This document shows, piece after piece, positions 24,704-33,463 of a stretch of DNA of 64,000 nt. Made by a program: the position numbers and the translations under genes. Position 1 is the first letter of the stretch, and every line of letters begins with the position of its first letter. Source of the DNA: G963675935 sp963675935 (GTDB taxonomy: Bacteria; Planctomycetota; Planctomycetia; Pirellulales; Thermoguttaceae); contig CAXXPV010000003.1 in the NCBI GenBank assembly GCA_963675935.2, positions 1,674,001 to 1,738,000 on the forward strand. The letters run 5' to 3'. The notes beneath the pieces were generated by a model. The model saw only the letters and a program-made list of their open reading frames with translations, did not search any database and was not told the origin of the DNA.

Positions 24704-26164
24704 ATGCATCTCACGACCGCCAATGTTTTGAGTCCGAAGCAGGTGTTCGACCTTCTCCGCAACCACGTTCGGTTGTGGCTTGTGCCGGCCGTGGTCATTG
24801 CCGGCGTGGTCGCCGTTTACGCGGTGTTCCACAGCGCGACATGGGAAGCCTCGCAGGCCCTGATGGTTCGCAACGAGGCCGCGAGCGCCGAGAAGTCGCC
24901 GGGCAAGTTCAACTATCCCGACGAGATGAAGGCCGTCCAAGAGACGATTTTGGAAATCGCCAAAAGCCGCAGCGTGTTGGCCGCAGCGCTTAGCGAGGTA
25001 GGGCCGTCGGCCGACGCCGACGATCCGGCAGCCTGGCCCACCGACCGCGACATCGACGAGATTCGCAAGAACATCAAACTCGTTCCGCCCAAGGGCGCCG
25101 AGTATGGCAAGACCGAAGTGTTTTATCTCAACGTGCGGTCGGAAGAACGCGATCGGTCGATCGCGTTGAACGAAGCCATTTCCAAACAGGTGCAGAGCCA
25201 ATTCCAAAAAATTCGCGACGCCAAGGCCAATAGCATGGTTGAGGAATTGACCAAGACCGTGGCGCTGGCTGCTGCTGATCTTGATAAATCGACGACCTCG
25301 CTGGCCGCCGTCGAAAATCGCGTCGGCAGCGATCTGGGCGAGTTGCGTTCGATGCAAGATATGGCCGCCAGTGACAGCGCGCTGCGCCGCAGCGGCGAGG
25401 AAATCCGCACGCAACTCCGCGAGAACTCCTTGGCCGAAAAGGCCAACGGCGAATTGCTCGCCGTGTTGGCCGCGGCCGACGGCGACGCCGGCCGGTTTGT
25501 CGCCACGCCGAACCGCTTGCTCGAATCGCATCCGTCGTTGCGGCGGCTGAAAGACGGTTTGATCGACGCCCAGCTTCGCACTTCCGCTCTGTTGGGCACG
25601 ATGTCGGCCGAGCATCCGAAAGTGTTGGCCGCAAAGGAGGCCGAGGAAGAGATTGGCCGCAACTTGCACCGCGAGCTGGATATTGCCCGGCGCGGAATTC
25701 AAGTCGAATTGAAGGTCATTGCCGACCGTCGCTCGGTTCTCGAAGATCAACTGGCCAAAACGAACGGACGGCTCAGCGTCTTGGCCTCCGTTCGGGCCGA
25801 ATACGCCAACAAGCTGACCGAGACGAAGAGTCGGGCGGGACTTTTGGAGCGGGCCGAGCAGAACTTGGCCGAAGCCCGGGCCGCCCGCGCCTCGGCCGCC
25901 GTCGCCAGTCTCATCAGCCGCATCGACACGCCCGACGCCGGGATTCGTCCGATCGGCCCCGGCCGGCTGGTGATCGCCCTGGGCGGCGTGCTGGGCGGCC
26001 TGTTGGCGGGCGTTGGAATCGTGTTTCTCGCGGTTCCCATGACGGCCGCCGAGCCGGTGGTTTCGTCAGAGACGGTTGCCGGTTCCAACGGTTCAGCGAA
26101 TCGCTTCAACGGAGCGAATGGCCACTTCACGGTCACGCGGGCGTTGCGAAAGGTCGCCAACTAA
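24704..26164 (+). CDS. Wzz/GumC-like chain-length or export protein
   Basis: 486 residues from the ATG at 24704; an ATG at 24668 is possible. One membrane segment near the N-terminus (about 22-42, LWLVPAVVIAGVVAVYAVF), a long helical and coiled-coil periplasmic part (about 150-410) and a second membrane segment near the C-terminus (about 425-447, LVIALGGVLGGLLAGVGIVFL). This is the layout of polysaccharide co-polymerases. No tyrosine kinase domain is attached. It likely sets chain length or couples polymerisation to export. It is followed on the opposite strand by the ligase/polymerase gene. Confidence 0.85.
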   Translation: MHLTTANVLSPKQVFDLLRNHVRLWLVPAVVIAGVVAVYAVFHSATWEASQALMVRNEAASAEKSPGKFNYPDEMKAVQETILEIAKSRSVLAAALSEVGPSADADDPAAWPTDRDIDEIRKNIKLVPPKGAEYGKTEVFYLNVRSEERDRSIALNEAISKQVQSQFQKIRDAKANSMVEELTKTVALAAADLDKSTTSLAAVENRVGSDLGELRSMQDMAASDSALRRSGEEIRTQLRENSLAEKANGELLAVLAAADGDAGRFVATPNRLLESHPSLRRLKDGLIDAQLRTSALLGTMSAEHPKVLAAKEAEEEIGRNLHRELDIARRGIQVELKVIADRRSVLEDQLAKTNGRLSVLASVRAEYANKLTETKSRAGLLERAEQNLAEARAARASAAVASLISRIDTPDAGIRPIGPGRLVIALGGVLGGLLAGVGIVFLAVPMTAAEPVVSSETVAGSNGSANRFNGANGHFTVTRALRKVAN

Positions 26165-26207
26165 AGCGGCCTCGCTTTCTACACGCAATCTGCGACAGCA
26201 ATAAAAC

Positions 26208-26286
26208 AATAGCCGGGGGCCAACGGCCCGCGGTGAATCGGAGAAAACGCCTGATGCATTCCGCGGGCCGTTGGCCCCCGGCTATT
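26208..26286. repeat. Palindromic repeat 'AATAGCCGGGGGCCAACGGC', paired copy
   Basis: Left arm 26208-26233, right arm 26261-26286, full complements. It fills the gap between the two convergent genes. The right arm supplies the TAG stop codon of the ligase-like gene. The most frequent repeat family in the window (eight arms). Confidence 0.95.
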
Positions 26287-27661
26287 TCGCAACTTCTTCT
26301 TCATTTTCCGTAGTCAACGGCCGCAGCGCCGCCGTGACGCCTGCCATGAAGAAAATCGTCATGTTCGCCATCGCGATGACCGACACGTCGTGGAACATGC
26401 CGTTGATGAAATAGACGCCCACGACGATCAGAAAGAGCAGCCCAAGATGGCGAGCCCAAAGCGGCGTCGCCGCGCCTCGCCACAATCGCCAAGCGTCGCG
26501 CGTCCAGAAAAACAGCATCGCGACGAAAAGGCCCAAGCCGAGAAGCCCCGTTTCGGTCAATAGCGACAAGGCGACGTTGTGCTGAATGTAGCCACGTCCC
26601 TGCTCCAAGGGCAGATCGCCCGAGCGGTCGGAAAGATACGCGGGACTTTCCACGGCATATTGGCCGTAGCCGCAGCCGAGCATGGGGCGGTCCTTGAACA
26701 TTTCCCATGCAATCGCCGCGAGGACCGGACGCAGCTTGACCGACTGGGCGGTATCCTGGGCCGAGAGGGCTTTGTCGCGTTTGAAAGCCAGCAGGTTGTC
26801 CCATTGTGTTATGGCCAGCGTCACAGCCACGAGCAGCCCGCCGATCAGCAGCGGCCCGCGCCATCGCCAGGGCAAGGCCAGCCCGACGGCCAGGACAAGT
26901 GTCAGAATGCCGCCCATCCACACGCTTCGGGTGAGGCTGATGAAGATGGCCGCCACGAGCAAAGCCGCAATGGCAAGCAAGAGCATTTGGCCCGCGCGAC
27001 GGAGACGCGGCCACCACATGAGCGCCGCGCCCAGGCAAACGGACAGCAGCATTCCGCTGCCGATCGGATTCAGCAGCGGTCCTCGGCCGCGTCCGTCGAA
27101 CTCCGCCGCGCCGTCCTTTGCCGACGTGACGATGTATTGCGGGAACACAAGCCACGTCGCGCCGAAATACTCGGCCAACGAAGTGATGGCCAGATAGACG
27201 CCGAACAGCGCGAAAGCACCGAAAACGATCAGTGATTGCCGCTCCGTGATCTTTGTCTGTCGTGCGATCCAGTAGATTGCGGCCGGCATCAGATAGAAAA
27301 TCGCCAGCCACGCAACCGGCTGATAGGGTGTTTTTGTTCCGAGCGATTTCCAATCGTGGGTGAATGTGCTTACGACAAGCACCGCCAAAAACGCGAGCAG
27401 CAGGTATTCCGGCTTGCCCAGCGGTTTGGGATCGGCCAATCCGTGACGTCGCCAGAAGACATATTGCACGATCAGCAGCGCGAGCAGTGCGCGATCGACT
27501 GTCAGCGGCAGTGGGCCAAGCTCGATCTTGAAGAATGGCACGCTAAAGCACACGCCAGCCAACAGCACGGCCAGGCAGCCGCCGAGCAATCCGCCGCGGC
27601 AAAAAACGACGGCGCCCCACGTGATTGCGACGATTCCGGCAATGACGGCGACGGCTTCCAT
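26282..27661 (-). CDS. O-antigen ligase/polymerase-like membrane protein (Wzy/WaaL family)
   Basis: 459 residues from the ATG at 27661, placed directly before the first membrane helix (MEAVAVIAGIVAITWGAVVF). About 12 membrane segments. The long periplasmic loop (about 320-380) holds MFKDRPMLGCGYGQYAVESP and QGRGYIQHNVALSLLTETGLLGL, matching the H-N-x-x-L-xx-xx-E-x-G block of O-antigen ligases and exopolysaccharide polymerases. It likely polymerises or ligates the product of this locus. Its last codons overlap a dispersed palindrome that supplies the stop. Confidence 0.88.
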   Translation of the reverse strand: MEAVAVIAGIVAITWGAVVFCRGGLLGGCLAVLLAGVCFSVPFFKIELGPLPLTVDRALLALLIVQYVFWRRHGLADPKPLGKPEYLLLAFLAVLVVSTFTHDWKSLGTKTPYQPVAWLAIFYLMPAAIYWIARQTKITERQSLIVFGAFALFGVYLAITSLAEYFGATWLVFPQYIVTSAKDGAAEFDGRGRGPLLNPIGSGMLLSVCLGAALMWWPRLRRAGQMLLLAIAALLVAAIFISLTRSVWMGGILTLVLAVGLALPWRWRGPLLIGGLLVAVTLAITQWDNLLAFKRDKALSAQDTAQSVKLRPVLAAIAWEMFKDRPMLGCGYGQYAVESPAYLSDRSGDLPLEQGRGYIQHNVALSLLTETGLLGLGLFVAMLFFWTRDAWRLWRGAATPLWARHLGLLFLIVVGVYFINGMFHDVSVIAMANMTIFFMAGVTAALRPLTTENEEEVAK

Positions 27662-27981
27662 GGGCAAATCGAGCGGGGCGGTTATGGTTATGTCCGCGCG
27701 CAATCGCGGCGACAATCCATGACAAGTGTAGCCCGCGTTTCGGCCCGTGACGTAATTGGAAATGTACTCCTCACGCTCCGCGTGAGGCCGGGCCGCCGCA
27801 AGCAGGGTAGCACCGATAGCTTTGCTATCGGTGTGCCGCAGGCACGAGAGGCTTTTTGAAAAGCGGGGATTGTCGAAATGACGCGAGTTTTCCCCCAATC
27901 CTCTTGCGGCTTCGCCGCCCCGATAGACAAGCTATCGGGGTTACCCGCTTCCATGGACAATATATTTCACTGTCACAACCG
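27662..27981. repeat. Repeat-bearing intergenic region upstream of the ligase-like gene
   Basis: Hairpins CTCACGCTCCGCGTGAGG (27770-27787), CACCGATAGC-TTT-GCTATCGGTG (27811-27833), GCGGCTTCGCCGC (27906-27918) and CCCGATAGA-CA-AGCTATCGGGG (27918-27940). The two GATAG hairpins look like related half-elements. No gene is seen. Confidence 0.7.
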
Positions 27982-29784
27982 CTATTTCGGCTTGACCGAT
28001 TCTCGTCTTTCGATGGCTTGAATGGCCTTGTTGGCGGCCTGGTTCACCATCCAACTATGGTGTTTCGTCGCCTTATTCAAGGCATCGAGCGATTTTTTCG
28101 TTCCAATCGACTCCAGCAATTTGCAGGCTTCCGCCGCTGTCCAATCGTCTTTGTCCGCGACAAATGGCAGAACGGCGTCCTCGGCGGCGGAGCCGTAAGC
28201 CTTCAACGCCTTTGCGGCGTTATGCCGAGAACCGTGTTCGGCGAACATGTTCGCGATTGGAGCAATGGCGGCGGCCGGTTTGTATTTCATCAAGGCTTCC
28301 AACGCTTCGTTGCGGGTTCCCACCCACTCGTCGGCGAGCGCTGCAACAAGCCCCTTCACGTTTTCCTGCGATCCCCAGACCTTCAGGGCTTTCGCGGCGT
28401 CGGCGCGGGTTCCCCCGTCGTTGGCCTGATCGAGCATCACGGCTTCCAATGCCTTGGCCGCCTTGACGCTCGGCTTTTGCGGGGTCTTGGAAGTGAAAAG
28501 TCTCATGGATTTTCGCACTTTCATCGGGTCGCCGGAAGTCAGATCGGCCAAGGCGGCGTCGATCTCGGCGTCGGTCATCGGCCGGCGCATTTCCGCGAGG
28601 GCCTTTTCGCCGGCGATTCGCCGCTCTTCCGCCTTCTTCTTCTCCGCGGCCAATTCCTCTTCGGTTGTCAATTGGTAGGTGACGTGGAATGGAACCTCTT
28701 CCGTTTTCGTGGGCTGGCGAGCAGTCACCAGAACGTCGTAAGTCATGCCGCAAAAAGCGCCGCGGTCGGTGTCGAAAGTCAACTTGCCGTCGCCCGACGC
28801 CTGGAATTGCGGCTTGCCGTTGAGTTGGGCCGTCGTGGTCAACTCGTAATGTTTGGCGATTGTGATGCGGTTGCCCGACTGACCTTGAATCGTGTAGACG
28901 GTTTTTTCATTCGCCGGAACGCCGGTTTGCGAGCCGGCGCGGACGTAACGCCGGAACGGCGACGAGGACTCCACGGTGGAAGTCGTCTCGTTGCTCCAAA
29001 CGCCGCCGTTCGGCGTCGAGAACGGCTCGAACATCATTTCCGACAAATCGCCCAGCATGTAGGGCAACGGCGCGGCCTTGTCGACATGGATCGTGCGGCC
29101 TTGCGAATTGATCGTCAGGGTCGCCGTTCGATTGGTGTCGGGAATCGTGAAGAAACGGATGACGCCGACCGACGCCCCGCTCGGGCCATAGGCGCCATGC
29201 GGCGGGCCATGCCGAAAGTGCGGCCCGTACGACTGATAAACAACGACGCCCACGCGATCCGACGGTTGCCCGTTCGTCACAGCCTTGATCACTTCCAATT
29301 CGGCCTCGTCGTCGGTGGCCGAATTCACTTTGTACGTGACCGTTCCGCTGATGTTTTCGCTGTAGTCGCCTTGGGTGCCGACGACCTTGACGCGGTAGAC
29401 GAGTTCTTGCCCCGTTTTCCACTTATAACGGAGTTTGGCGGCATCGACGGTCGTATCGGCCTTGGGGGCCGGCTTGGCGGAAGCGGCCGGCGTCTTTTCT
29501 TGTGAACTTTGCTGGCCCGACGACGAGTCTTTGGAACCATCGCCGAGACCGGCTTCGGCCGCCTTCAATTCCTCCTTGATGTAGCGGATGTCGCCGAGGC
29601 TGAGTTTGCCGATTGGAACATTCAATTGCGAGCCGTCCGGGCGTTTGAGTATGACGTTGCCGCCTTTCACATCGACCAGTTCGGCTTCGACCGTGCCGCC
29701 GTCGCCGCGATAGGTCCATTGCCGGGCCGCCAGGGGGGAAATCGCGAAAACCACCAGAAACGCCGCAAACAATGCTCTTTTCAT
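27982..29784 (-). CDS. Secreted SHD1-like/HEAT-repeat protein
   Basis: 600 residues from the ATG at 29784, which has AGGGAG at good spacing (an ATG two codons earlier has almost no spacing). Signal peptide about 1-20 (ALFAAFLVVFAISPLAA). An SLA1-homology-like N-terminal domain (about 22-70: RQWTYRGDGGTVEAELVDVKGGNVILKRPDG) is followed by a linker, a beta-rich domain (about 105-400) and C-terminal HEAT-like repeats (about 420-590, repeated AAKALKAYGS/AAEACKLLESIG units). A scaffold or binding role in the periplasm is likely; partners are unknown. Confidence 0.75.
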   Translation of the reverse strand: MKRALFAAFLVVFAISPLAARQWTYRGDGGTVEAELVDVKGGNVILKRPDGSQLNVPIGKLSLGDIRYIKEELKAAEAGLGDGSKDSSSGQQSSQEKTPAASAKPAPKADTTVDAAKLRYKWKTGQELVYRVKVVGTQGDYSENISGTVTYKVNSATDDEAELEVIKAVTNGQPSDRVGVVVYQSYGPHFRHGPPHGAYGPSGASVGVIRFFTIPDTNRTATLTINSQGRTIHVDKAAPLPYMLGDLSEMMFEPFSTPNGGVWSNETTSTVESSSPFRRYVRAGSQTGVPANEKTVYTIQGQSGNRITIAKHYELTTTAQLNGKPQFQASGDGKLTFDTDRGAFCGMTYDVLVTARQPTKTEEVPFHVTYQLTTEEELAAEKKKAEERRIAGEKALAEMRRPMTDAEIDAALADLTSGDPMKVRKSMRLFTSKTPQKPSVKAAKALEAVMLDQANDGGTRADAAKALKVWGSQENVKGLVAALADEWVGTRNEALEALMKYKPAAAIAPIANMFAEHGSRHNAAKALKAYGSAAEDAVLPFVADKDDWTAAEACKLLESIGTKKSLDALNKATKHHSWMVNQAANKAIQAIERRESVKPK

Positions 29785-29975
29785 CGCCATGCTCCCTTGG
29801 GTGAAAATCGGGTCGAAAACCGTGGAAAACCGAGCCGGTGCGAAAAAAACAATTGTCCATGAAATCACTGATAAATCAACCCCCTTTGACAGTTGACCGG
29901 GGGAAACGTACCATCACGGATAGTGTTTTCATTTTATGTTGGCGACGCTCAATATATTGTCTTGCGAAACCGCAC

Positions 29976-29999
29976 TTGCGAAACCGCAAGCGGTTTTTT
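29976..29999. repeat. Terminator-like repeat 'TTGCGAAACCGCAAGCGG' + T-run
   Basis: A full unit preceded by a partial one (from 29962). It lies 37 bp upstream of the tRNA-binding protein gene. The AACCGC-AA-GCGGTT hairpin and T6 tail look like an intrinsic terminator on the plus strand. Confidence 0.7.
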
Positions 30000-30035
30000 C
30001 CCAATTCCCAATTCTCAATCACGAACCTTCCGCTC

Positions 30036-30365
30036 ATGAAACCTGAAATCACGTACGACGATTTTGCCAAGATCGAATTGCGCATCGCCACGGTGCTGGC
30101 CGCGCGGCCGCATCCGAACGCCGATAAACTGATCCTGTTGCAGATCAAGGTCGACGAGGAAGAGAAGCAGATCGTGGCCGGCATCCGGCTGCACTACACG
30201 CCGGAGCAGCTCGTCGGCCGGCAGATCGTCGTGGTCAACAATCTCCAAGAAGCGATGTTGCGCGGCGAGGAGTCGCACGGCATGTTGCTGGCCGCCAGCG
30301 ACGCCGCCGGCGTCGTACTGCTTCAGCCCGACCGCGAATGCGAATGCGGCTCGACGGTAAAATAG
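30036..30365 (+). CDS. Stand-alone tRNA-binding (MetRS beta/TRBD) domain protein
   Basis: 109 residues from the ATG at 30036; the longer open frame runs through repeat sequence. The OB-fold tRNA-binding domain is complete: FAKIELRIATVLAARPHPNADKLILLQIKVD, then IVAGIRLHYTPEQLVGRQIVVVNNL and the SHGMLLAASD block. This domain forms the C-terminus of many methionyl-tRNA synthetases and occurs alone as MetG-beta or CsaA-like proteins. No synthetase gene is adjacent, so which role applies is open. Confidence 0.88.
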   Translation: MKPEITYDDFAKIELRIATVLAARPHPNADKLILLQIKVDEEEKQIVAGIRLHYTPEQLVGRQIVVVNNLQEAMLRGEESHGMLLAASDAAGVVLLQPDRECECGSTVK

Positions 30366-30381
30366 TGGAATCGAGGGCGTT

Positions 30382-31080
30382 GTGCCGGGAAAAATTCCAG
30401 CCGCCGCCGCGTCGCTCGTTCTTTTGCTTCTGATGGTCTGCGCCTGGCGGCAGACGGCGCATTGGCGCGACAGCGAGTCGCTTTGGACCCGCGCGATCGA
30501 ATGCACCGGGCCAAACCCGATCGCCGAGCACAATCTTGCCGTCGTCCTGGCCGAAGACCCGGCCAGAACGGGCGAGGCGATCGAGCATGAAAAAAAAGCC
30601 GTGGCCGCCCGGCCGGATTATGTCGAGGCCCACAACAATCTCGGCGTTCTCCTGGCCGACCGCGGCGAAACGGACCTGGCGATGGAACACTACAAAACCG
30701 CCTTGGTCCACCGGCCGAATTATGCCGAGGCCCACAACAATCTCGGCATTCTTTTAGCGGCTCGCGGCCAAACCGACGAAGCGATTCGGCGCTACGAGAA
30801 GGCGCTGCAATTCAAGCCGGATTACGCCGACGCCCACAACAATCTCGGCATTATGCTGGTCGAGCGAGGAGATATTCCCGATGCCATATCGCATTATGAG
30901 AAGGCGTTGGAGGTCAAACAGAATTTCGCTGCGGCCCACAACAACCTCGGCGTGGCGCTCGCCCGAAGCCGTCCTGGAAGACTCGACGAGGCCATTCGAC
31001 ACTTTCGCAGGGCTGTCGAACTCGATCCAAGTTTTGAGGATGCGAAGAGAAATTTGGAAATGGTGCTGCGAATGCGGTAA
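30382..31080 (+). pseudogene. C-terminal remnant of a TMTC-like TPR membrane protein
   Basis: 232 codons from a GTG. One hydrophobic segment (about 8-22) followed by WRQTAHWRDSESLWTRAIECT and then five TPR units (34 residues each, AEAHNNLGILLAARGQTDEAI type). In the complete family the W-x-D-S-x-x-L-W segment follows a membrane domain of about 400 residues, which is missing here, so this is probably a truncated gene or a start-relocated derivative. The TPR units are also repeated at DNA level at 102-bp spacing (GCCCACAACAATCTCGGC). Confidence 0.6.
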
Positions 31081-31086
31081 AACGCA

Positions 31087-31112
31087 CCGCGGGCCGTTGG
31101 CCCCCGGCTATT
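31087..31112. repeat. 'AATAGCCGGGGGCCAACGGC' family, single arm (reverse)
   Basis: Complement of the family arm, between the TPR remnant and the convergent HAD gene. No partner arm follows. Confidence 0.9.
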
Positions 31113-31121
31113 TTCTAATCC

Positions 31122-31964
31122 CTAATCCCTAATCTCCTCCAGCAGCCACTCGACCACCTGCGCCACGCCGTCGTGGTCGTGCGACGGTGCGATGCGGTCG
31201 GCGGCCTCCTTGACCGAGGGCTGCGCGTTTTCCATCGCGACACCGAGGCCGGCGGCGCGAATCATCGGAATATCGTTCACGTCGTCGCCGACGGCGCAGA
31301 TTTCCGATTCGACGATGCCCCAAGCCTCGGCCAAGCGTTGAACGGCCGTCCATTTTGTTACGCCCAGCGGCACAAACTCGGCGAAAAAGCCGGCATAGCG
31401 CGGCGGATGCAGAACGCTGGTGTCGAGCCGGCCGGGCAATTCGCGGTGCAGAGCCGCATCGACTTCCCGCATCTGCTCGAGCGAGCCGACGACAAAGCCG
31501 CCGAAAATTCCCGCGGGAGGTTTTTTCAATAATTCCGGGCAAAGCCGCCCTCGGCCGGGATTCATCGTCAGGTAGCCGGCCATTTCCGGCGTGCGCGGTT
31601 TTTGACGGGGATAGTAGTAATCGAAGCCTTCGGCAAAAGTGTCGGCGCAGAGAATCGGATCGAAACCGGCGCGATCGACGATTGCCACCACGTCGAGCAG
31701 CGTTTGCGGGTCGAACTCGGCTTGATAGAGCGTGCGATGGTCGATGGGGTCTTTGACCAGCGCGCCGCTGGCGGTGATCAACGGCACGTCGAGTTCGAGC
31801 TGCACGACCAGGGGCCGAGCGTGGTTGTAGCGTCGGCCGGTGGCCAAAACGACGCGGATGCCGGCGAGTTCCGCCCGCGCAAGCGCCGCTCGCGTGGCCG
31901 GCGTCAGTTCGTCGCGGCTGTTCACAAGCGTTCCGTCGATGTCGATGGCAAGTAGGCGATACAA
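31122..31964 (-). CDS. HAD superfamily IIB phosphatase (Cof-type)
   Basis: 280 residues. HAD motif I DIDGTLV (about 7-13), motif II LATGR (about 40), the C2B cap in the middle, motif III around GVTKWTAVQRLAE with the conserved Lys, and motif IV VGDDVNDIPMIRAAG. The length and order match Cof/YidA-type phosphatases acting on sugar or nucleotide phosphates; substrate unknown. It stands between two arms of the same palindrome family. Confidence 0.93.
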   Translation of the reverse strand: MYRLLAIDIDGTLVNSRDELTPATRAALARAELAGIRVVLATGRRYNHARPLVVQLELDVPLITASGALVKDPIDHRTLYQAEFDPQTLLDVVAIVDRAGFDPILCADTFAEGFDYYYPRQKPRTPEMAGYLTMNPGRGRLCPELLKKPPAGIFGGFVVGSLEQMREVDAALHRELPGRLDTSVLHPPRYAGFFAEFVPLGVTKWTAVQRLAEAWGIVESEICAVGDDVNDIPMIRAAGLGVAMENAQPSVKEAADRIAPSHDHDGVAQVVEWLLEEIRD

Positions 31965-31998
31965 GGGCAGGGCAGGGGGGCTGGGGATTGGGGTTGAA

Positions 31999-32024
31999 AT
32001 TAGCCGGGGGCCAACGGCCCGCGG
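31999..32024. repeat. 'AATAGCCGGGGGCCAACGGC' family, single arm
   Basis: Slightly diverged start (AATTAGCC). It lies between the HAD gene start and the end of the DUF2442-fusion gene. Confidence 0.85.
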
Positions 32025-32032
32025 GAAATGCT

Positions 32033-32641
32033 TTATGCGTTTTTTTGTGTGCCTTGCGTCTCATGACACTCAGCAAGCGGCATTTTTCTTGCCCTTTTCC
32101 AAGGACTGTCGAGGCTATCACGCTCGGCATACCACCCGCACGGCAAATCAGCCAACTCACAAATACCCGGGTCATAGTTGACGATCTCGCTCAAAAAAAC
32201 AAGCATCGCATCGCGCACTGAGACTCCCTTTGCTCCCGTGTGAAATTGCCATGAGTCGTCTTCTTCATCATGTGAAACATACAAGATGGGCTGGCGAAGT
32301 CGTAGAACCTGACTGGTCGTGAAGACAGCAACATTTTTCGGATCCCAAAATGGCCAGTACTCCTCGAAATTTATCCTCGCGAGAGCGGGAAACACTTCTT
32401 CGGGCGTTTTTCCTGTAATTTCCATGTAGAGAGCATCTGCGCAAAGATCAACCTCGTCGTTCCAACGCACCTCGCCCGCACTTCCGATGGAAACATTTTG
32501 GAATGCCTCGACATCATCCCAAAGGTGGAAGACGCCCTTGCCGACATGCGACGACAGGTCTACGTCTCCCGCGACGCCGTCCGAGTATTCGAGGTGAAGC
32601 CTGTAGTTCGGAAGTGGTCGAACCTTGACTAGTTTGAACAT
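32033..32641 (-). CDS. DUF2442 domain fused to a DUF2185-like domain
   Basis: 202 residues from the ATG at 32641. Residues 1-80 are DUF2442 (KVRPLPNYRLHLEYSDGVAGDVDLSSHVGKG, ending LCADALYMEITGKTPEEVF). Residues about 95-185 resemble the DUF2185/immunity-like family (ILYVSHDEEDDSWQFHTG, LADLPCGWYAERDS). The fusion is unusual and the function unknown. It follows the DUF2442/CopG gene pair on the same strand, separated by a dispersed palindrome, so it may be a paralogous satellite of that unit. Confidence 0.65.
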   Translation of the reverse strand: MFKLVKVRPLPNYRLHLEYSDGVAGDVDLSSHVGKGVFHLWDDVEAFQNVSIGSAGEVRWNDEVDLCADALYMEITGKTPEEVFPALARINFEEYWPFWDPKNVAVFTTSQVLRLRQPILYVSHDEEDDSWQFHTGAKGVSVRDAMLVFLSEIVNYDPGICELADLPCGWYAERDSLDSPWKRARKMPLAECHETQGTQKNA

Positions 32642-32685
32642 CGATTGACTCCTTATTTCTCCGTGTAACCGTTCACCGGGCACAC

Positions 32686-32760
32686 GTCATTCTGAGCTCA
32701 GCGAAGAATCTCTCGTGGAATCGCGGCCCAGACGAGATTCTTCGCTACGCTCAGAATGAC
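32686..32760. repeat. Palindromic repeat 'GTCATTCTGAGCGTAGCGAA', copy 2
   Basis: Arms 32686-32712 and 32734-32760, complements apart from a TGAGCTCAGCG variant in the left arm. It encodes the C-terminal tail and the stop codon of the CopG-like protein. Confidence 0.92.
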
Positions 32761-33061
32761 GATGTTTTCTCGGCCCGTGAACGGTTATTTTCTCCGTCAA
32801 CAACCCCGACGCATACTTGTGAATCACGCTCGACAACAGCGTTTGATAGGGAATGCCTTCCCTTACCGCAATTACCTGAATGTCGCCTAGGTCTTTCGAC
32901 GACAGGCGGATATTGATCCTGGCGTCCTTTTTGAGGATGTTCTTTGCGGCACTGCGGAGTTTTTGCACTTCGCGTTTGACATTCTTGACCGACCGCCACT
33001 CGCCGCGTTCAAAGGATTTGGCCAACGCTCTTTCTTCCGCATCGAAAAAGATGTTTTTCAT
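32687..33061 (-). CDS. CopG/RHH-type antitoxin-like protein with repeat-encoded tail
   Basis: 124 residues from the ATG at 33061. The first ~98 match the COG5304-type antitoxin: FDAEERALAKSFERGEWRSV, AAKNILKKDARINIRLSSKDLGDIQ, IPYQTLLSSVIHKYASG. These repressors normally end soon after this point. Here 26 further residues (HRHSERSEESRLGRDSTRDS and on) come from the palindromic repeat at 32686-32760. The start lies 1 nt after the stop of the DUF2442 gene, so the two are one operon. No RelE or BrnT toxin is adjacent; DUF2442 occupies that place. Confidence 0.8.
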   Translation of the reverse strand: MKNIFFDAEERALAKSFERGEWRSVKNVKREVQKLRSAAKNILKKDARINIRLSSKDLGDIQVIAVREGIPYQTLLSSVIHKYASGLLTEKITVHGPRKHRHSERSEESRLGRDSTRDSSLSSE

Positions 33062-33062
33062 T

Positions 33063-33347
33063 TCAGACCAATTCCATCTGAGTGCCCAATTCCTCAATGG
33101 ATTTTCCAGTTGCCTCGGCGTAAAGCACGTCCGGGCAGGAATCCACGCCGTTTGGCCACACCACCGTGCCCGCTTCTCGGTCCACGACGACTTGCTTAAA
33201 AAAATCCACATCCTGCAACGGCCGGAAAACACCGCTGCGTCCAACGATTCGCTGACGAAAATCGAGTTCTGTAACTGTTCCGTCCGTAAAATGAATTTCG
33301 AGTTGGTAGTCCTTGAGGTGACGCACTTCAGTAATTCGTGGAACCAT
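33063..33347 (-). CDS. DUF2442 domain-containing protein
   Basis: 94 residues from the ATG at 33347. Family pattern: VRHLKDYQLEIHFTDGTVTELDF ... VVWPNGVDSCPDVLYAEATG. It is the first gene of a two-gene unit with the CopG-like antitoxin (1-nt gap). DUF2442 proteins are often encoded beside small DUF4160 partners and are suspected toxin-antitoxin components; that role here is an inference from context. Confidence 0.82.
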   Translation of the reverse strand: MVPRITEVRHLKDYQLEIHFTDGTVTELDFRQRIVGRSGVFRPLQDVDFFKQVVVDREAGTVVWPNGVDSCPDVLYAEATGKSIEELGTQMELV

Positions 33348-33463
33348 GGTACTCAAAGTAAGTGTAGATGATGCAAAATTGGGCGTCAACAATTATCGGA
33401 TTCTATCGCCGCTTTTTCGTTGCATCCCGGCGTGGGCGTCGTGGCTAAACTCTCCACTCTTCA

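Noticed and set aside
30403..31080. TPR DNA repeats as a minisatellite
   Set aside because: The 102-bp period equals 34 codons and the translated units are canonical TPRs, so the repetition is explained by the protein.
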